A DNA stretch of 8,129 nucleotides from Poriferisodalis sp964484385. GTDB lineage: Bacteria; Actinomycetota; Acidimicrobiia; Acidimicrobiales; Poriferisodalaceae. This document shows positions 1-6,211 of the stretch, piece after piece; the first letter of the stretch is position 1, and every line of letters begins with the position of its first letter. The stretch covers positions 1 through 8,129 of the forward strand of contig CAZAFV010000102.1 of NCBI GenBank assembly GCA_964484385.1. Direction: 5' to 3'. The notes beneath the pieces were generated by a model that worked only from the letters and a program-made list of their open reading frames with translations, did not search any database and had not been told where the DNA came from. The translations under genes and the position numbers were made by a program.

Positions 1-157
1 AAGCCACGAACACCCTGCGTCAGCGCCAGATTGCCTTCGGTGCGGGCGGCAACTGGGGCCATGGCTGCAAGCAAGGCACCCAACCCACCCTGGACTTGCC
101 CCCAGATGCCGCCCGCACCGATGGCAATCTGGCTCTGACGCAGGTTGTACGAGGCTT
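1..157. repeat. Imperfect fold-back inverted repeat at left window end (probable chimera)
   Basis: Bases 1-61 are the reverse complement of 97-157 with 54 of 61 positions matching (mismatches at 6, 9, 13, 24, 36, 52 and 59). The arms are separated by a 35-base spacer. The inner arm (97-157, minus strand) encodes authentic RodA (EASYNLRQSQIAIGAGG). The outer arm, read on the plus strand in the corresponding frame, gives a degraded copy (ATNTLRQRQIAFGAGG), and the spacer then continues as HGCKQGTQPTLDLP (60-101). That resembles the GTQ...LP segment expected next in RodA. The spacer is therefore the gene's own continuation joined backwards. The arm ends exactly at base 1. An inverted chimeric contig end is the likeliest explanation; a natural palindrome is much less likely. 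Confidence 0.85.
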
Positions 158-893
158 CCAGAGGCTCGAAGTCTTGATCCAGGAATGCCGTCAGGCGGTT
201 TCGCTGCGTCTCGCTGAGCAAGCGGGGGCCTTGGAACGCGTCGATGCTGAACACCAGCACGAGCGCCAGGATTCCGCTGAGCGAAATGACCACGATGTGG
301 CGCAGCTGCGCCCCTGCGACCAGCAGCATGCCCATGGCGACGGCCACGAAGACCAGCATCGTGCCGAGGTCGGGCTGCAGGTAGATCAGGCTCATGGGCA
401 CCACCAGCAGCAGGCCCGCGTTGAACAACGTGTCGAAGCGCAGGTATCCCTCGTGGCTGGCCACGAACGCCGCCAGCGACACGATCACGACGAGCTTGGC
501 GAACTCGGAGGGCTGCACCTGGAATCCGACGCCCGGCAGCACGAACCACGACCGCGCATTGCGAATCTCAGGTCCCCAGAACAGCAGCGCCCCCAGCGCC
601 CCGAGAGCCAACAGGTAGGCAGGTGTCGCGTAGAAACGCAGCACTCGGTAGTCGACAACGGCAGCGATGATCATCACCACGATGCCGACGCCCACGAAGA
701 TCGCCTGGCGTCGCGCCACGGTCCACGGGTCGCTGCCTTCGAAGGACAGGCTTCTCCATGTGGAGGAGTAGTTCATCGCGACGCCGAGCAGCGCTATCGC
801 TATCGCAGCCAGCGCCAATGAATAGTCGGCGAACCACGCTGGCGACTGCAGCTCGCGCCGCGTCTGGGAACGATTCAGCAGCCGTGCGATCAT
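98..893 (-). CDS. rodA: RodA, SEDS-family peptidoglycan glycosyltransferase (3'-truncated)
   Basis: RodA is a multispanning inner-membrane protein that polymerises lipid II into glycan strands during cell elongation, paired with PBP2. The start is ATG at 893-891, overlapping the mrdA stop as ATGA. The first 22 or so residues are basic and cytoplasmic. Hydrophobic helices follow at about 23-40, 64-81, 91-106, 131-146, 157-173, 177-194 and 199-217. SEDS signatures seen are GFQVQPSEFAKL (122-133), YLQPDLGTM (171-179) and NLRQSQIAIGAGGIWG (250-265). The reading frame stays open to the window edge, but the residues encoded by 1-97 (VQGGLGALLAAM and on) do not resemble RodA and come from the fold-back described at 1-157. 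About 265 residues are authentic, against roughly 370-420 in full-length homologues. The LPxxxTDF region, which carries a conserved functional Asp in the family, is missing. FtsW is the alternative, but adjacency to PBP2 and MreBCD favours RodA. Confidence 0.9.
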
Positions 894-3181
894 GACCCAG
901 CCCCAGCCCTGATCAGCGCTCCCCACCGGCGGGTTTGATTGCGCCGCAGTGCCCCCCTGCGGCGGGTTTGATTGGGCCGCAGTGCCCCCCTGCGGCGGGT
1001 TTGATTGCGCCGCAGTGCCCCCCTGCGGCGCTGGGGGCTGGCCGGAAGCGCACCCTCGATCTGGTCCACATCGGGGATGCCGTCGCCGTCCGCATCCGAC
1101 GGCGTGTTCGCCCGCGGCAGCTGGATGCCCCACGGGCAGCCTTCGGGCACGTAGCCCAGGAATGCCGGATCACCTCGCAGCGCCTCTGGCACCTCGGGGC
1201 ACTCGGGCTGAGGCGGCGAGAACGCAATCTGGGGCTCGGGCCAGCGCTGCTCGTAGGCCCGCACTGCCTCAAGGATCCGCCGAGCCACGGGTGCGGCTGC
1301 CTCGCCGCCGTAGCCCGCTTCCTCCATGACCACAGCGACGGCATAGCGAGGATCGTGTGACGGCGCCCAGGCAACGAACACTGCCGTGTCCTCCTTCTTG
1401 CGCCGCAGCACCGCGTTCAAACCCTGCGCCTGGGCCGTGCCGGTCTTGCCCGACACCGGATAGCCCTCGTGGTCATAGCCGTCGAAGGCCTTCGCGGCAG
1501 TGCCTCGCAACCGGGAATTCGTGACGTTGCTCAGCCCTTCCCTCACCACAGCGCTTCCTGCGGGGAAGTCCACCACATCGAGCACCCGGGGTTCGAAGGT
1601 CAGTACCGGCTCGCCGAACGACTCGGCGCGGCGCGAAACCACCGCTTCGACGATGTTCGGCGAGAAGAGCGTCCCGCCATTGGCCATCGTGGCGTAGGCG
1701 TTGGCGAGCTGCATCGGTGTCACGGCGACAAGCCCCTGGCCGATACCGGTGTTGATGTTGTCACCCGGGAACCATCGCGCTGGCTCGTCGTAGGGGTTGT
1801 AGGCCTCGGGGCTCAGCTCGAAGAGGGTCTGCTTGACGTCACCGTCGGGCACCCGGCCCGATTTCTCGAACGGCAGCTGCACGCCGGTCGGGGATCCGAA
1901 ACCGAGCGAGCGGGCCATGTCCTGGATTGCCCACTGCTCAGGGCCATCGATCCAGTACAGGTCGTCGGACACCTTGTAGAAGTACGCGTCGCTCGATCGG
2001 GTCAATGCCCCGGAGAGGTCCAAAGTGCCGAGAGCAGCCCTATCGGCATTGAAGAACGTGCAGCGGCCGGTGCAGCCACGCGCATCGGGGATCCTGTAGT
2101 AGCCCACGTCGTGGAAGGCCGCCCGCGGCGAGATGAGCCCCGCGTCCAGACCGGCGAGCGCCGTCACCGGCTTGAACACCGACCCGGGCGAGTAGGTGCC
2201 TTGCACGGCGAGGTTGTTGAGCGCGCCGGGAGCGTAGGGATTCTCGAATACCGACCGGTACTCCGCAAACGACAGTCCCTCGTCCATCCACGTGGGGTCG
2301 TAGGTCGGGTGCGACACCATGGCCAGCACGTCGCCGTTGCGCACGTCCATCACGACAGCAGCCCCGGTGAGCGCCGGGTAGAAGAAGCCGGAGTCCTCGC
2401 TCACTGTCTTGCGAGCGGCGATAAGTCCCTGCCGCAGGTATGACTCGGCGGCGGCCTGCAATTCGACGTCGATGGACAGCACGATGTCGTCTCCCGGTTC
2501 GGGGGGGACATCGGCCAATATCCGCTGCACACGGTCTTGCCGATCGACCTCGAGCTTGGTGCGCCCGGGTTCGCCGTGGAGCTCCGCTTCGAAGAGACCC
2601 TCGATGCCAGCCCTGCCGACCCGCTCGTACGGCAGGTAGCCGTCATCGATCAGCTCGCGGTGCTGGCGCTCCGACATCGCACCGACGTAACCGACGATGT
2701 GCGCGCCCACCTCGTTCTGGGGGTACACCCGCACCCAATCCCACCTGGCCTCCACTCCGGCAATCGAGCGCTCCGCCACCCTCAGCAGGCCGTCTTCATC
2801 GAGACCCGTCGCGACCACTTTCGGGGCGAGCGGGTGGGTGCGCTGGTCTGCAAAACCCTGGCTGAGACGTTCGGCAGGCACATCGAGCAGGTCAGCCAGT
2901 TCGGTCAGCACGGCTTCGGTGTGCTGCTCGCTGTATCTCGAGTGGTCATAGGTCACCACGCCGGTGCGTACGTTGTCCGCGAGCACCACGCCATGGCGGT
3001 CGAGGATGCGGCCGCGCGTCGGTGGCGTGATGATGATGCGGACCTGATTCGACTCGGCAGCCACAGCAAACTGCTCCGTTTCGAGTACTTGCAGGTACCA
3101 CAGGCGGGTGAACAGCGCTCCGAACAGGCCCACTATCACGATGCCGATGAAGGCCATCCGCCGGCGGACCCGCTCATCCAC
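890..3181 (-). CDS. mrdA: Penicillin-binding protein 2, class B transpeptidase of the elongasome
   Basis: This D,D-transpeptidase crosslinks lateral-wall peptidoglycan at the outer face of the membrane, working with RodA. The 763 residues comprise a basic N-terminus, one membrane anchor (about 10-28), the PBP dimer/pedestal domain (TPPTRGRILDRHG at 53-64; GRAGIEGLFEAEL at 189-201) and a transpeptidase domain. That domain holds catalytic SVFK (Ser334, Lys337), SSD (396-398, in the place of SxN and usual in PBP2s) and KTG (579-581). The start is GTG at 3181, overlapping mreD by 8 bases; ATG at 3157 is an alternative. No strong ribosome binding site is visible, which suggests translational coupling. 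The C-terminus is unusual: after about residue 645 come a Pro/Glu-rich stretch with C661 and C682, a DADGDGIPDVD motif (696-706) like a calcium-binding thrombospondin type 3 loop, and an Arg-rich tandem repeat (718-755). Most PBP2s end soon after the transpeptidase domain. Family call is firm; the tail's role is unknown. Confidence 0.96.
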   Translation of the reverse strand: MDERVRRRMAFIGIVIVGLFGALFTRLWYLQVLETEQFAVAAESNQVRIIITPPTRGRILDRHGVVLADNVRTGVVTYDHSRYSEQHTEAVLTELADLLDVPAERLSQGFADQRTHPLAPKVVATGLDEDGLLRVAERSIAGVEARWDWVRVYPQNEVGAHIVGYVGAMSERQHRELIDDGYLPYERVGRAGIEGLFEAELHGEPGRTKLEVDRQDRVQRILADVPPEPGDDIVLSIDVELQAAAESYLRQGLIAARKTVSEDSGFFYPALTGAAVVMDVRNGDVLAMVSHPTYDPTWMDEGLSFAEYRSVFENPYAPGALNNLAVQGTYSPGSVFKPVTALAGLDAGLISPRAAFHDVGYYRIPDARGCTGRCTFFNADRAALGTLDLSGALTRSSDAYFYKVSDDLYWIDGPEQWAIQDMARSLGFGSPTGVQLPFEKSGRVPDGDVKQTLFELSPEAYNPYDEPARWFPGDNINTGIGQGLVAVTPMQLANAYATMANGGTLFSPNIVEAVVSRRAESFGEPVLTFEPRVLDVVDFPAGSAVVREGLSNVTNSRLRGTAAKAFDGYDHEGYPVSGKTGTAQAQGLNAVLRRKKEDTAVFVAWAPSHDPRYAVAVVMEEAGYGGEAAAPVARRILEAVRAYEQRWPEPQIAFSPPQPECPEVPEALRGDPAFLGYVPEGCPWGIQLPRANTPSDADGDGIPDVDQIEGALPASPQRRRGALRRNQTRRRGALRPNQTRRRGALRRNQTRRWGALIRAGAGS
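931..1029 (-). repeat. Three 33-bp tandem units with internal hairpins inside the 3' end of mrdA
   Basis: Units lie at 931-963, 964-996 and 997-1029. The only difference seen between units is at 975 (g, where the other two have c). A degenerate partial unit (10 of 13 matches) sits at 918-930. Each unit has a perfect 7-bp inverted repeat, GCCGCAG/CTGCGGC, around a 7-base loop: stems at 943-949/957-963, 976-982/990-996 and 1009-1015/1023-1029. The 33-base period keeps the mrdA frame and encodes RRRGALRRNQT, RRRGALRPNQT and RRRGALRRNQT. The other two minus-strand frames are also open and periodic here. Near-identity of the copies suggests recent duplication by slippage. Whether the unit is a REP-like element found elsewhere in the genome cannot be told from this window. 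Confidence 0.95.
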
Positions 3182-3710
3182 CGCGCGCCGCGCTTTCTGG
3201 ACTGACGGTCATGCGCGGACGGATGATGAGGGCCCAGCGAGTCGCTCGCTCGAGCAACGGATTGGTCAGCAGGGAGGCGACGCCGGTCACGATGGCGATG
3301 CGAACGATTGGTGCCTCCGTCACGTAGACGAGATCCATCAGCCAGCCGGCGCCCGCGAACAGGCCGATCCCGCCCGCTGCCAGCAGTGACGCGATGGCAG
3401 CTCGAGCGAGCCTGCCGGCCGAGGGGATCTGCTCGGTGATGGCACCCGACAGATACCCCACCAGCGTCAGCACGAGCAATGACATGCCGAACGGCGTGTG
3501 AAGGATGAGATCGGAAGCAAGCCCGCAGCCTCCGCCGAAGGACGCCCCCGTACTGCGACCGCCCATCATCCCACCGGCGACGGCCAGCAAGACCAGTGGA
3601 TCGACGATGACTCCCGCCGGGGTGATGTGTGCCAACAAGCCCACGTGAACGACGACGGCAACAGCCAGCACCAGCGTCGACCGGGCCAGCGGCCCGGCGC
3701 CGGCCATCAT
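3174..3710 (-). CDS. mreD: Rod shape-determining membrane protein MreD
   Basis: MreD is a small polytopic membrane protein that links cytoplasmic MreB to MreC and the RodA-PBP2 synthase. At 178 residues it has the usual family length. Hydrophobic segments are visible at about 12-30, 36-50, 58-70, 74-92, 103-122 and 135-148, connected by short loops. Sequence conservation in MreD is low, so the call rests on size, hydrophobic pattern, motifs such as GRSTGASFGGGCGLASDL (51-68, the usual small-residue-rich loop followed by xxDL) and position between mreC and mrdA. The start is ATG at 3710-3708, overlapping the mreC stop by four bases (ATGA). A second ATG follows directly at 3707. An AGAGG ribosome binding site (3718-3722) lies seven bases upstream of the first ATG. 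The last residues are basic and soluble. Confidence 0.92.
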   Translation of the reverse strand: MMAGAGPLARSTLVLAVAVVVHVGLLAHITPAGVIVDPLVLLAVAGGMMGGRSTGASFGGGCGLASDLILHTPFGMSLLVLTLVGYLSGAITEQIPSAGRLARAAIASLLAAGGIGLFAGAGWLMDLVYVTEAPIVRIAIVTGVASLLTNPLLERATRWALIIRPRMTVSPESAARGG

Positions 3711-4591
3711 CGTTCAGCCTCTGGAGGCTCGCGATCCACAATCACCGGCTCGGGGACGTTGGGCTCGTAGAGCAGCACCTGTACCCAGCGAAGGCGCTCA
3801 AGATCCGCAGCAGGGTGCACGGTGACTCGCTGCGCGCCCCGCACTGCATCCGGTTCAACATCGGTGACCGTGCCCACCAACAGCCCTGCCGGGAACGTGC
3901 TGCCCGCAAAGCCGCTCGTCACCACGGTCTCGCCGGGGATGACGACGGTCTCCAGCTCGATATAGCTGACCTCCAGATCGCGGCTCGGCCCCCGTCCCGA
4001 AGCCAAGCCGTCGTCCCCAGATCGGACGATGCGCACGCCAGCGTCGAAATTGGGATCGGTCAGCAATTCGACGCGCGAACGTGTGGTGCTGGCCTGCACC
4101 ACCCGTCCGACCAGTCCGTCGCCGCTCTCCACTGGCATGCCCTCCCGGATGCCGTCGCGTCGCCCCTTCGCTAGCTCGATCGTGCGTTCAAAGTTGGACA
4201 CAGGTGCGTCGATGACCCGCGCCGTGACACGGGGGATTGCCGGGGCAGCGTCGCGGGCGCCCACCAGCGCAAGCAACTCCTGGCGATCCCGTTCCAACTC
4301 GCCGACACGCAGCACCGATGCTTCGGCTTCAGCCAACTCACCGCGCAGCTGCGCGTTCTCAGCCTCTAATTCGTCGTAGCTGACGATCCCGCGCCACGCG
4401 TTGCGAAACGGTTCGGCCACCCAGTCGCCGAACGTCCGCACCGGTCCCAGAAGATCCAAGGTCGCGCCGCGGGCAGTGTCCAGCACACCGCCCGAACCGC
4501 GCGCGTCGAGCGTGAGCAATGCGATGGCCGTCACGACGAGCAGGGCCAAGCGGAGCCAGGTGCGTCTCCGAATGCCGGCGCGGCGGGCCAC
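3707..4591 (-). CDS. mreC: Rod shape-determining protein MreC
   Basis: MreC is a bitopic protein whose external domain binds and activates PBP2, connecting the MreB filament to wall synthesis. It has 294 residues: a basic N-terminus (MARRAGIRRRTW), one transmembrane helix (about 12-28), a linker, a coiled coil for self-association (about 70-112, with repeated ELEAEN/ELERDRQELL heptads) and the two-lobed beta-barrel domain (about 120-275). Conserved family patterns in the barrel include DGIREGMPV (146-154), GLVGRVV (159-165), LLTDPN (176-181) and TSGFAGSTFPAGLLVGTV (225-242). The start is GTG at 4591, eleven bases after the mreB stop. No Shine-Dalgarno sequence is visible in that gap, so coupling to mreB translation is likely. 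The final 18 residues are Pro/Glu-rich. Confidence 0.95.
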   Translation of the reverse strand: MARRAGIRRRTWLRLALLVVTAIALLTLDARGSGGVLDTARGATLDLLGPVRTFGDWVAEPFRNAWRGIVSYDELEAENAQLRGELAEAEASVLRVGELERDRQELLALVGARDAAPAIPRVTARVIDAPVSNFERTIELAKGRRDGIREGMPVESGDGLVGRVVQASTTRSRVELLTDPNFDAGVRIVRSGDDGLASGRGPSRDLEVSYIELETVVIPGETVVTSGFAGSTFPAGLLVGTVTDVEPDAVRGAQRVTVHPAADLERLRWVQVLLYEPNVPEPVIVDREPPEAER

Positions 4592-4602
4592 GGCCGGGGG
4601 CG

Positions 4603-5661
4603 TCAGCGCCCCTCGGTGGAGGAGTACAGCACTCCGTGGAGGACGTCGAACTCTTCGAGCGTCTGGCCTGAACCGCGCACGACGGCAAACAGCGGGTCCT
4701 CCGCGATGTGGACTGCAACGCCTGTCTCCGAGCGCAGTCGATCCGGCAGTCCGCGCAGCATCGCCCCGCCGCCCGCAAGCGTGATGCCGTAGTCCATGAC
4801 ATCGGCTGCCAACTCTGGCGCCGTGTCATCGAGCGTCGCCTTCACCGAATCGACAATGGCGCTGACCGGCCCCGCGATCGCTTCGCGAATCTCTGCGCTG
4901 TCGACGCTGACCGACTCGGGCAGCCCGCTGACCATGTCTCGGCCGCGGACCTCCGCGTAGATCTCCTGCTGCAGCGGCCACGCCGACCCGAGTGCGAGCT
5001 TGATCTCCTCCGCGGTGCGCTCGCCCACGACCAGCCCGTGCTCCTTCTTGACGTGAGCGCTGATGGACGCATCGATCATGTTGCCGCCGATGCGGGCCGA
5101 ACGAGCCGTCACGATGCCGCCGAGCGAGATCACAGCCACTTCTGTGGTGCCGCCGCCAATGTCGACGATCATGCTCCCCTGCGCCGATTGCACCGGCAGC
5201 CCGGCGCCGATCGCCGCGGCCATCGGCTCCTCGATGATGTACGCGCGGCGCGCACCTGCGTACTCGGCGGCTTCCTGCACCGCGCGCTGCTCCACGCCAG
5301 TGATCCCCGATGGCACGCAGATCACCATGCGCGGCTTTGGCCAGCGCGTCTGGCTGACCTCGTTGATGAAGTGCCGGAGCATCTTCTCGCAGATGTCAAA
5401 GTCGGCGATCACGCCGTCCTTGAGGGGGCTGATCGCGGTGATGTTGCCGGGTGTGCGACCGATCATCCGCTTGGCTTCGAGGCCGACCGCCAGCGAGTTG
5501 CCGGTCATGGAGTCGACAGCGACCACCGAGGGCTCATTGAGCACGATTCCCCTGCCGCGGACGAAGACGATCGTGTTCGCAGTTCCGAGATCGACCGCAA
5601 TGTCCCGGCCGCCGAAGACCGATCCGCGCCGGCGCGGCCGGGATGGCCCGTTCGACGCCAT
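4603..5661 (-). CDS. mreB: MreB, actin-like rod-shape cytoskeletal protein
   Basis: MreB is an actin-fold ATPase that forms membrane-bound antiparallel filaments orienting the elongasome. The 352 residues are close to family length, with a somewhat long basic N-terminus (MASNGPSRPRRRGSVFGGRD) that may help membrane contact. Nucleotide-site motifs are phosphate-1 DLGTANT (24-30), the catalytic-Glu segment EEPMAAAIGAGLP (144-156), phosphate-2 DIGGGTTEVAV (167-177) and adenosine motif GITLAGGGAMLRGL (292-305). VLNEPSVVA-type and IGRTPGNI (67-74) signatures are also present. ATG at 5661 shares one base with the ndk stop (TGATG), and a GAGGTG ribosome binding site at 5670-5675 lies eight bases upstream, inside ndk. 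An Mbl-type paralogue would look alike, but adjacency to mreC and mreD supports MreB. It suggests a rod-shaped or elongating cell. Confidence 0.97.
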   Translation of the reverse strand: MASNGPSRPRRRGSVFGGRDIAVDLGTANTIVFVRGRGIVLNEPSVVAVDSMTGNSLAVGLEAKRMIGRTPGNITAISPLKDGVIADFDICEKMLRHFINEVSQTRWPKPRMVICVPSGITGVEQRAVQEAAEYAGARRAYIIEEPMAAAIGAGLPVQSAQGSMIVDIGGGTTEVAVISLGGIVTARSARIGGNMIDASISAHVKKEHGLVVGERTAEEIKLALGSAWPLQQEIYAEVRGRDMVSGLPESVSVDSAEIREAIAGPVSAIVDSVKATLDDTAPELAADVMDYGITLAGGGAMLRGLPDRLRSETGVAVHIAEDPLFAVVRGSGQTLEEFDVLHGVLYSSTEGR

Positions 5662-6149
5662 CAGCCGCTCACCTCACTGATCGACGCAGCACTCTCGGCT
5701 GCACCGTTACTCGCTGTGTTGCTGGCTTGCGCGAGCGACGGGAAGAACAGGGCGATCTCCCGCTGGGCGGAGGCTTCGCTGTCGGAGCCGTGCACGAGAT
5801 TCTCGGTCGGAGACAGCCCGTAGTCGCCCCGGATCGTGCCGGGCGCCGCCGTGGCGGGATTGGTGGCACCCATGAGGGTGCGCACCACCGCGAACACGTC
5901 GTCTCCTGCGTCGGCGGGACCCTCGAGCACCATGACCACTGACGGCGAGCGTGTGATGAACTCCAGCAGCGGCGCGTAGAAGCTCTTGCCAGCGTGTTCG
6001 GCGTAATGCTGCTCGGCCGTGTCGCGCTCGATGACCCCGTGCTCCAAGGCCGCGATGGCGAGCCCCTTGCGCTCGAATCTGCCAAGTATCTCGCCGACGA
6101 GGCCGCGCTCGACAGCGTCGGGCTTGCAGATCACCAGCGTTTGCCGCAT
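5661..6149 (-). CDS. ndk: Nucleoside diphosphate kinase
   Basis: Ndk moves the gamma phosphate of ATP to NDPs through a phosphohistidine intermediate, balancing NTP and dNTP pools in the cytoplasm. Conserved parts are LVICKPDAVERG (5-16, with Lys9), RFERKGLAI (24-32), the Kpn-loop region RTLMGATNP (90-98), TIRGDYG (105-111) and the active-site motif NLVHGSDS (117-124) with catalytic His120. EIALFFP (131-137) marks the usual end of the domain. The protein is 162 residues, against about 135-140 for most bacterial Ndk. The extra 20-odd residues (about 141-162) are rich in Ala, Ser and Asn and look disordered. The ATG at 6149 follows a strong GAGGGAG site (6156-6162). The stop overlaps the mreB start by one base. 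Frameshift at the 3' end is unlikely because mreB follows in perfect register with its own ribosome binding site. Confidence 0.97.
   Translation of the reverse strand: MRQTLVICKPDAVERGLVGEILGRFERKGLAIAALEHGVIERDTAEQHYAEHAGKSFYAPLLEFITRSPSVVMVLEGPADAGDDVFAVVRTLMGATNPATAAPGTIRGDYGLSPTENLVHGSDSEASAQREIALFFPSLAQASNTASNGAAESAASISEVSG
5670..5675 (-). promoter_or_regulatory. Ribosome binding site of mreB inside ndk
   Basis: GAGGTG on the minus strand lies eight bases before the mreB ATG and within the last codons of ndk. It is one of the two strongest Shine-Dalgarno matches in the window and fixes the mreB start at 5661. It implies that mreB can be initiated at a high rate independently of, as well as coupled to, ndk translation. 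Confidence 0.75.
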
Positions 6150-6211
6150 CGCTGTCTCCCTCGGCCTGGCTCGCGTCGTGGCGCGATGCGCCGTCGGCTG
6201 CGCGTCCGAGG
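6150..6211 (-). promoter_or_regulatory. folC-ndk intergenic leader with ribosome binding site and inverted repeats
   Basis: These 62 bases are the only real gap in the gene string. The strong ndk ribosome binding site GAGGGAG lies at 6156-6162, six bases before the ATG. Three nested inverted repeats are visible: CCTCGG/CCGAGG (6159-6164 with 6206-6211), CGCG/CGCG (6172-6175 with 6201-6204) and a tight hairpin GGCGC-3-base loop-GCGCC (6180-6192). The outermost pair would base-pair part of the Shine-Dalgarno sequence with bases directly after the folC stop. No convincing -10/-35 promoter and no T-tract terminator is seen. The structure could tune ndk translation or be chance in GC-rich DNA. Confidence 0.4.

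Noticed and set aside
1..157. Template/variable repeat pair of a diversity-generating retroelement.
   Set aside because: The substitutions are not confined to adenines in either copy, the repeats are inverted instead of direct, and there is no reverse transcriptase.
918..1029. CRISPR array in the 33-bp repeat region.
   Set aside because: The repeats are directly adjacent with no unique spacers and lie in frame inside mrdA.
942..1030. Rho-independent terminator in the GC hairpins at the end of mrdA.
   Set aside because: No T-tract follows any stem on the minus strand, and rodA continues without a gap four bases into the mrdA stop.
1189..1274. PASTA domain in the PBP2 C-terminal region.
   Set aside because: PASTA domains are usual in other actinobacterial class B PBPs, but the segment after residue 636 is short and Pro/Glu-rich without the repeated PASTA pattern.
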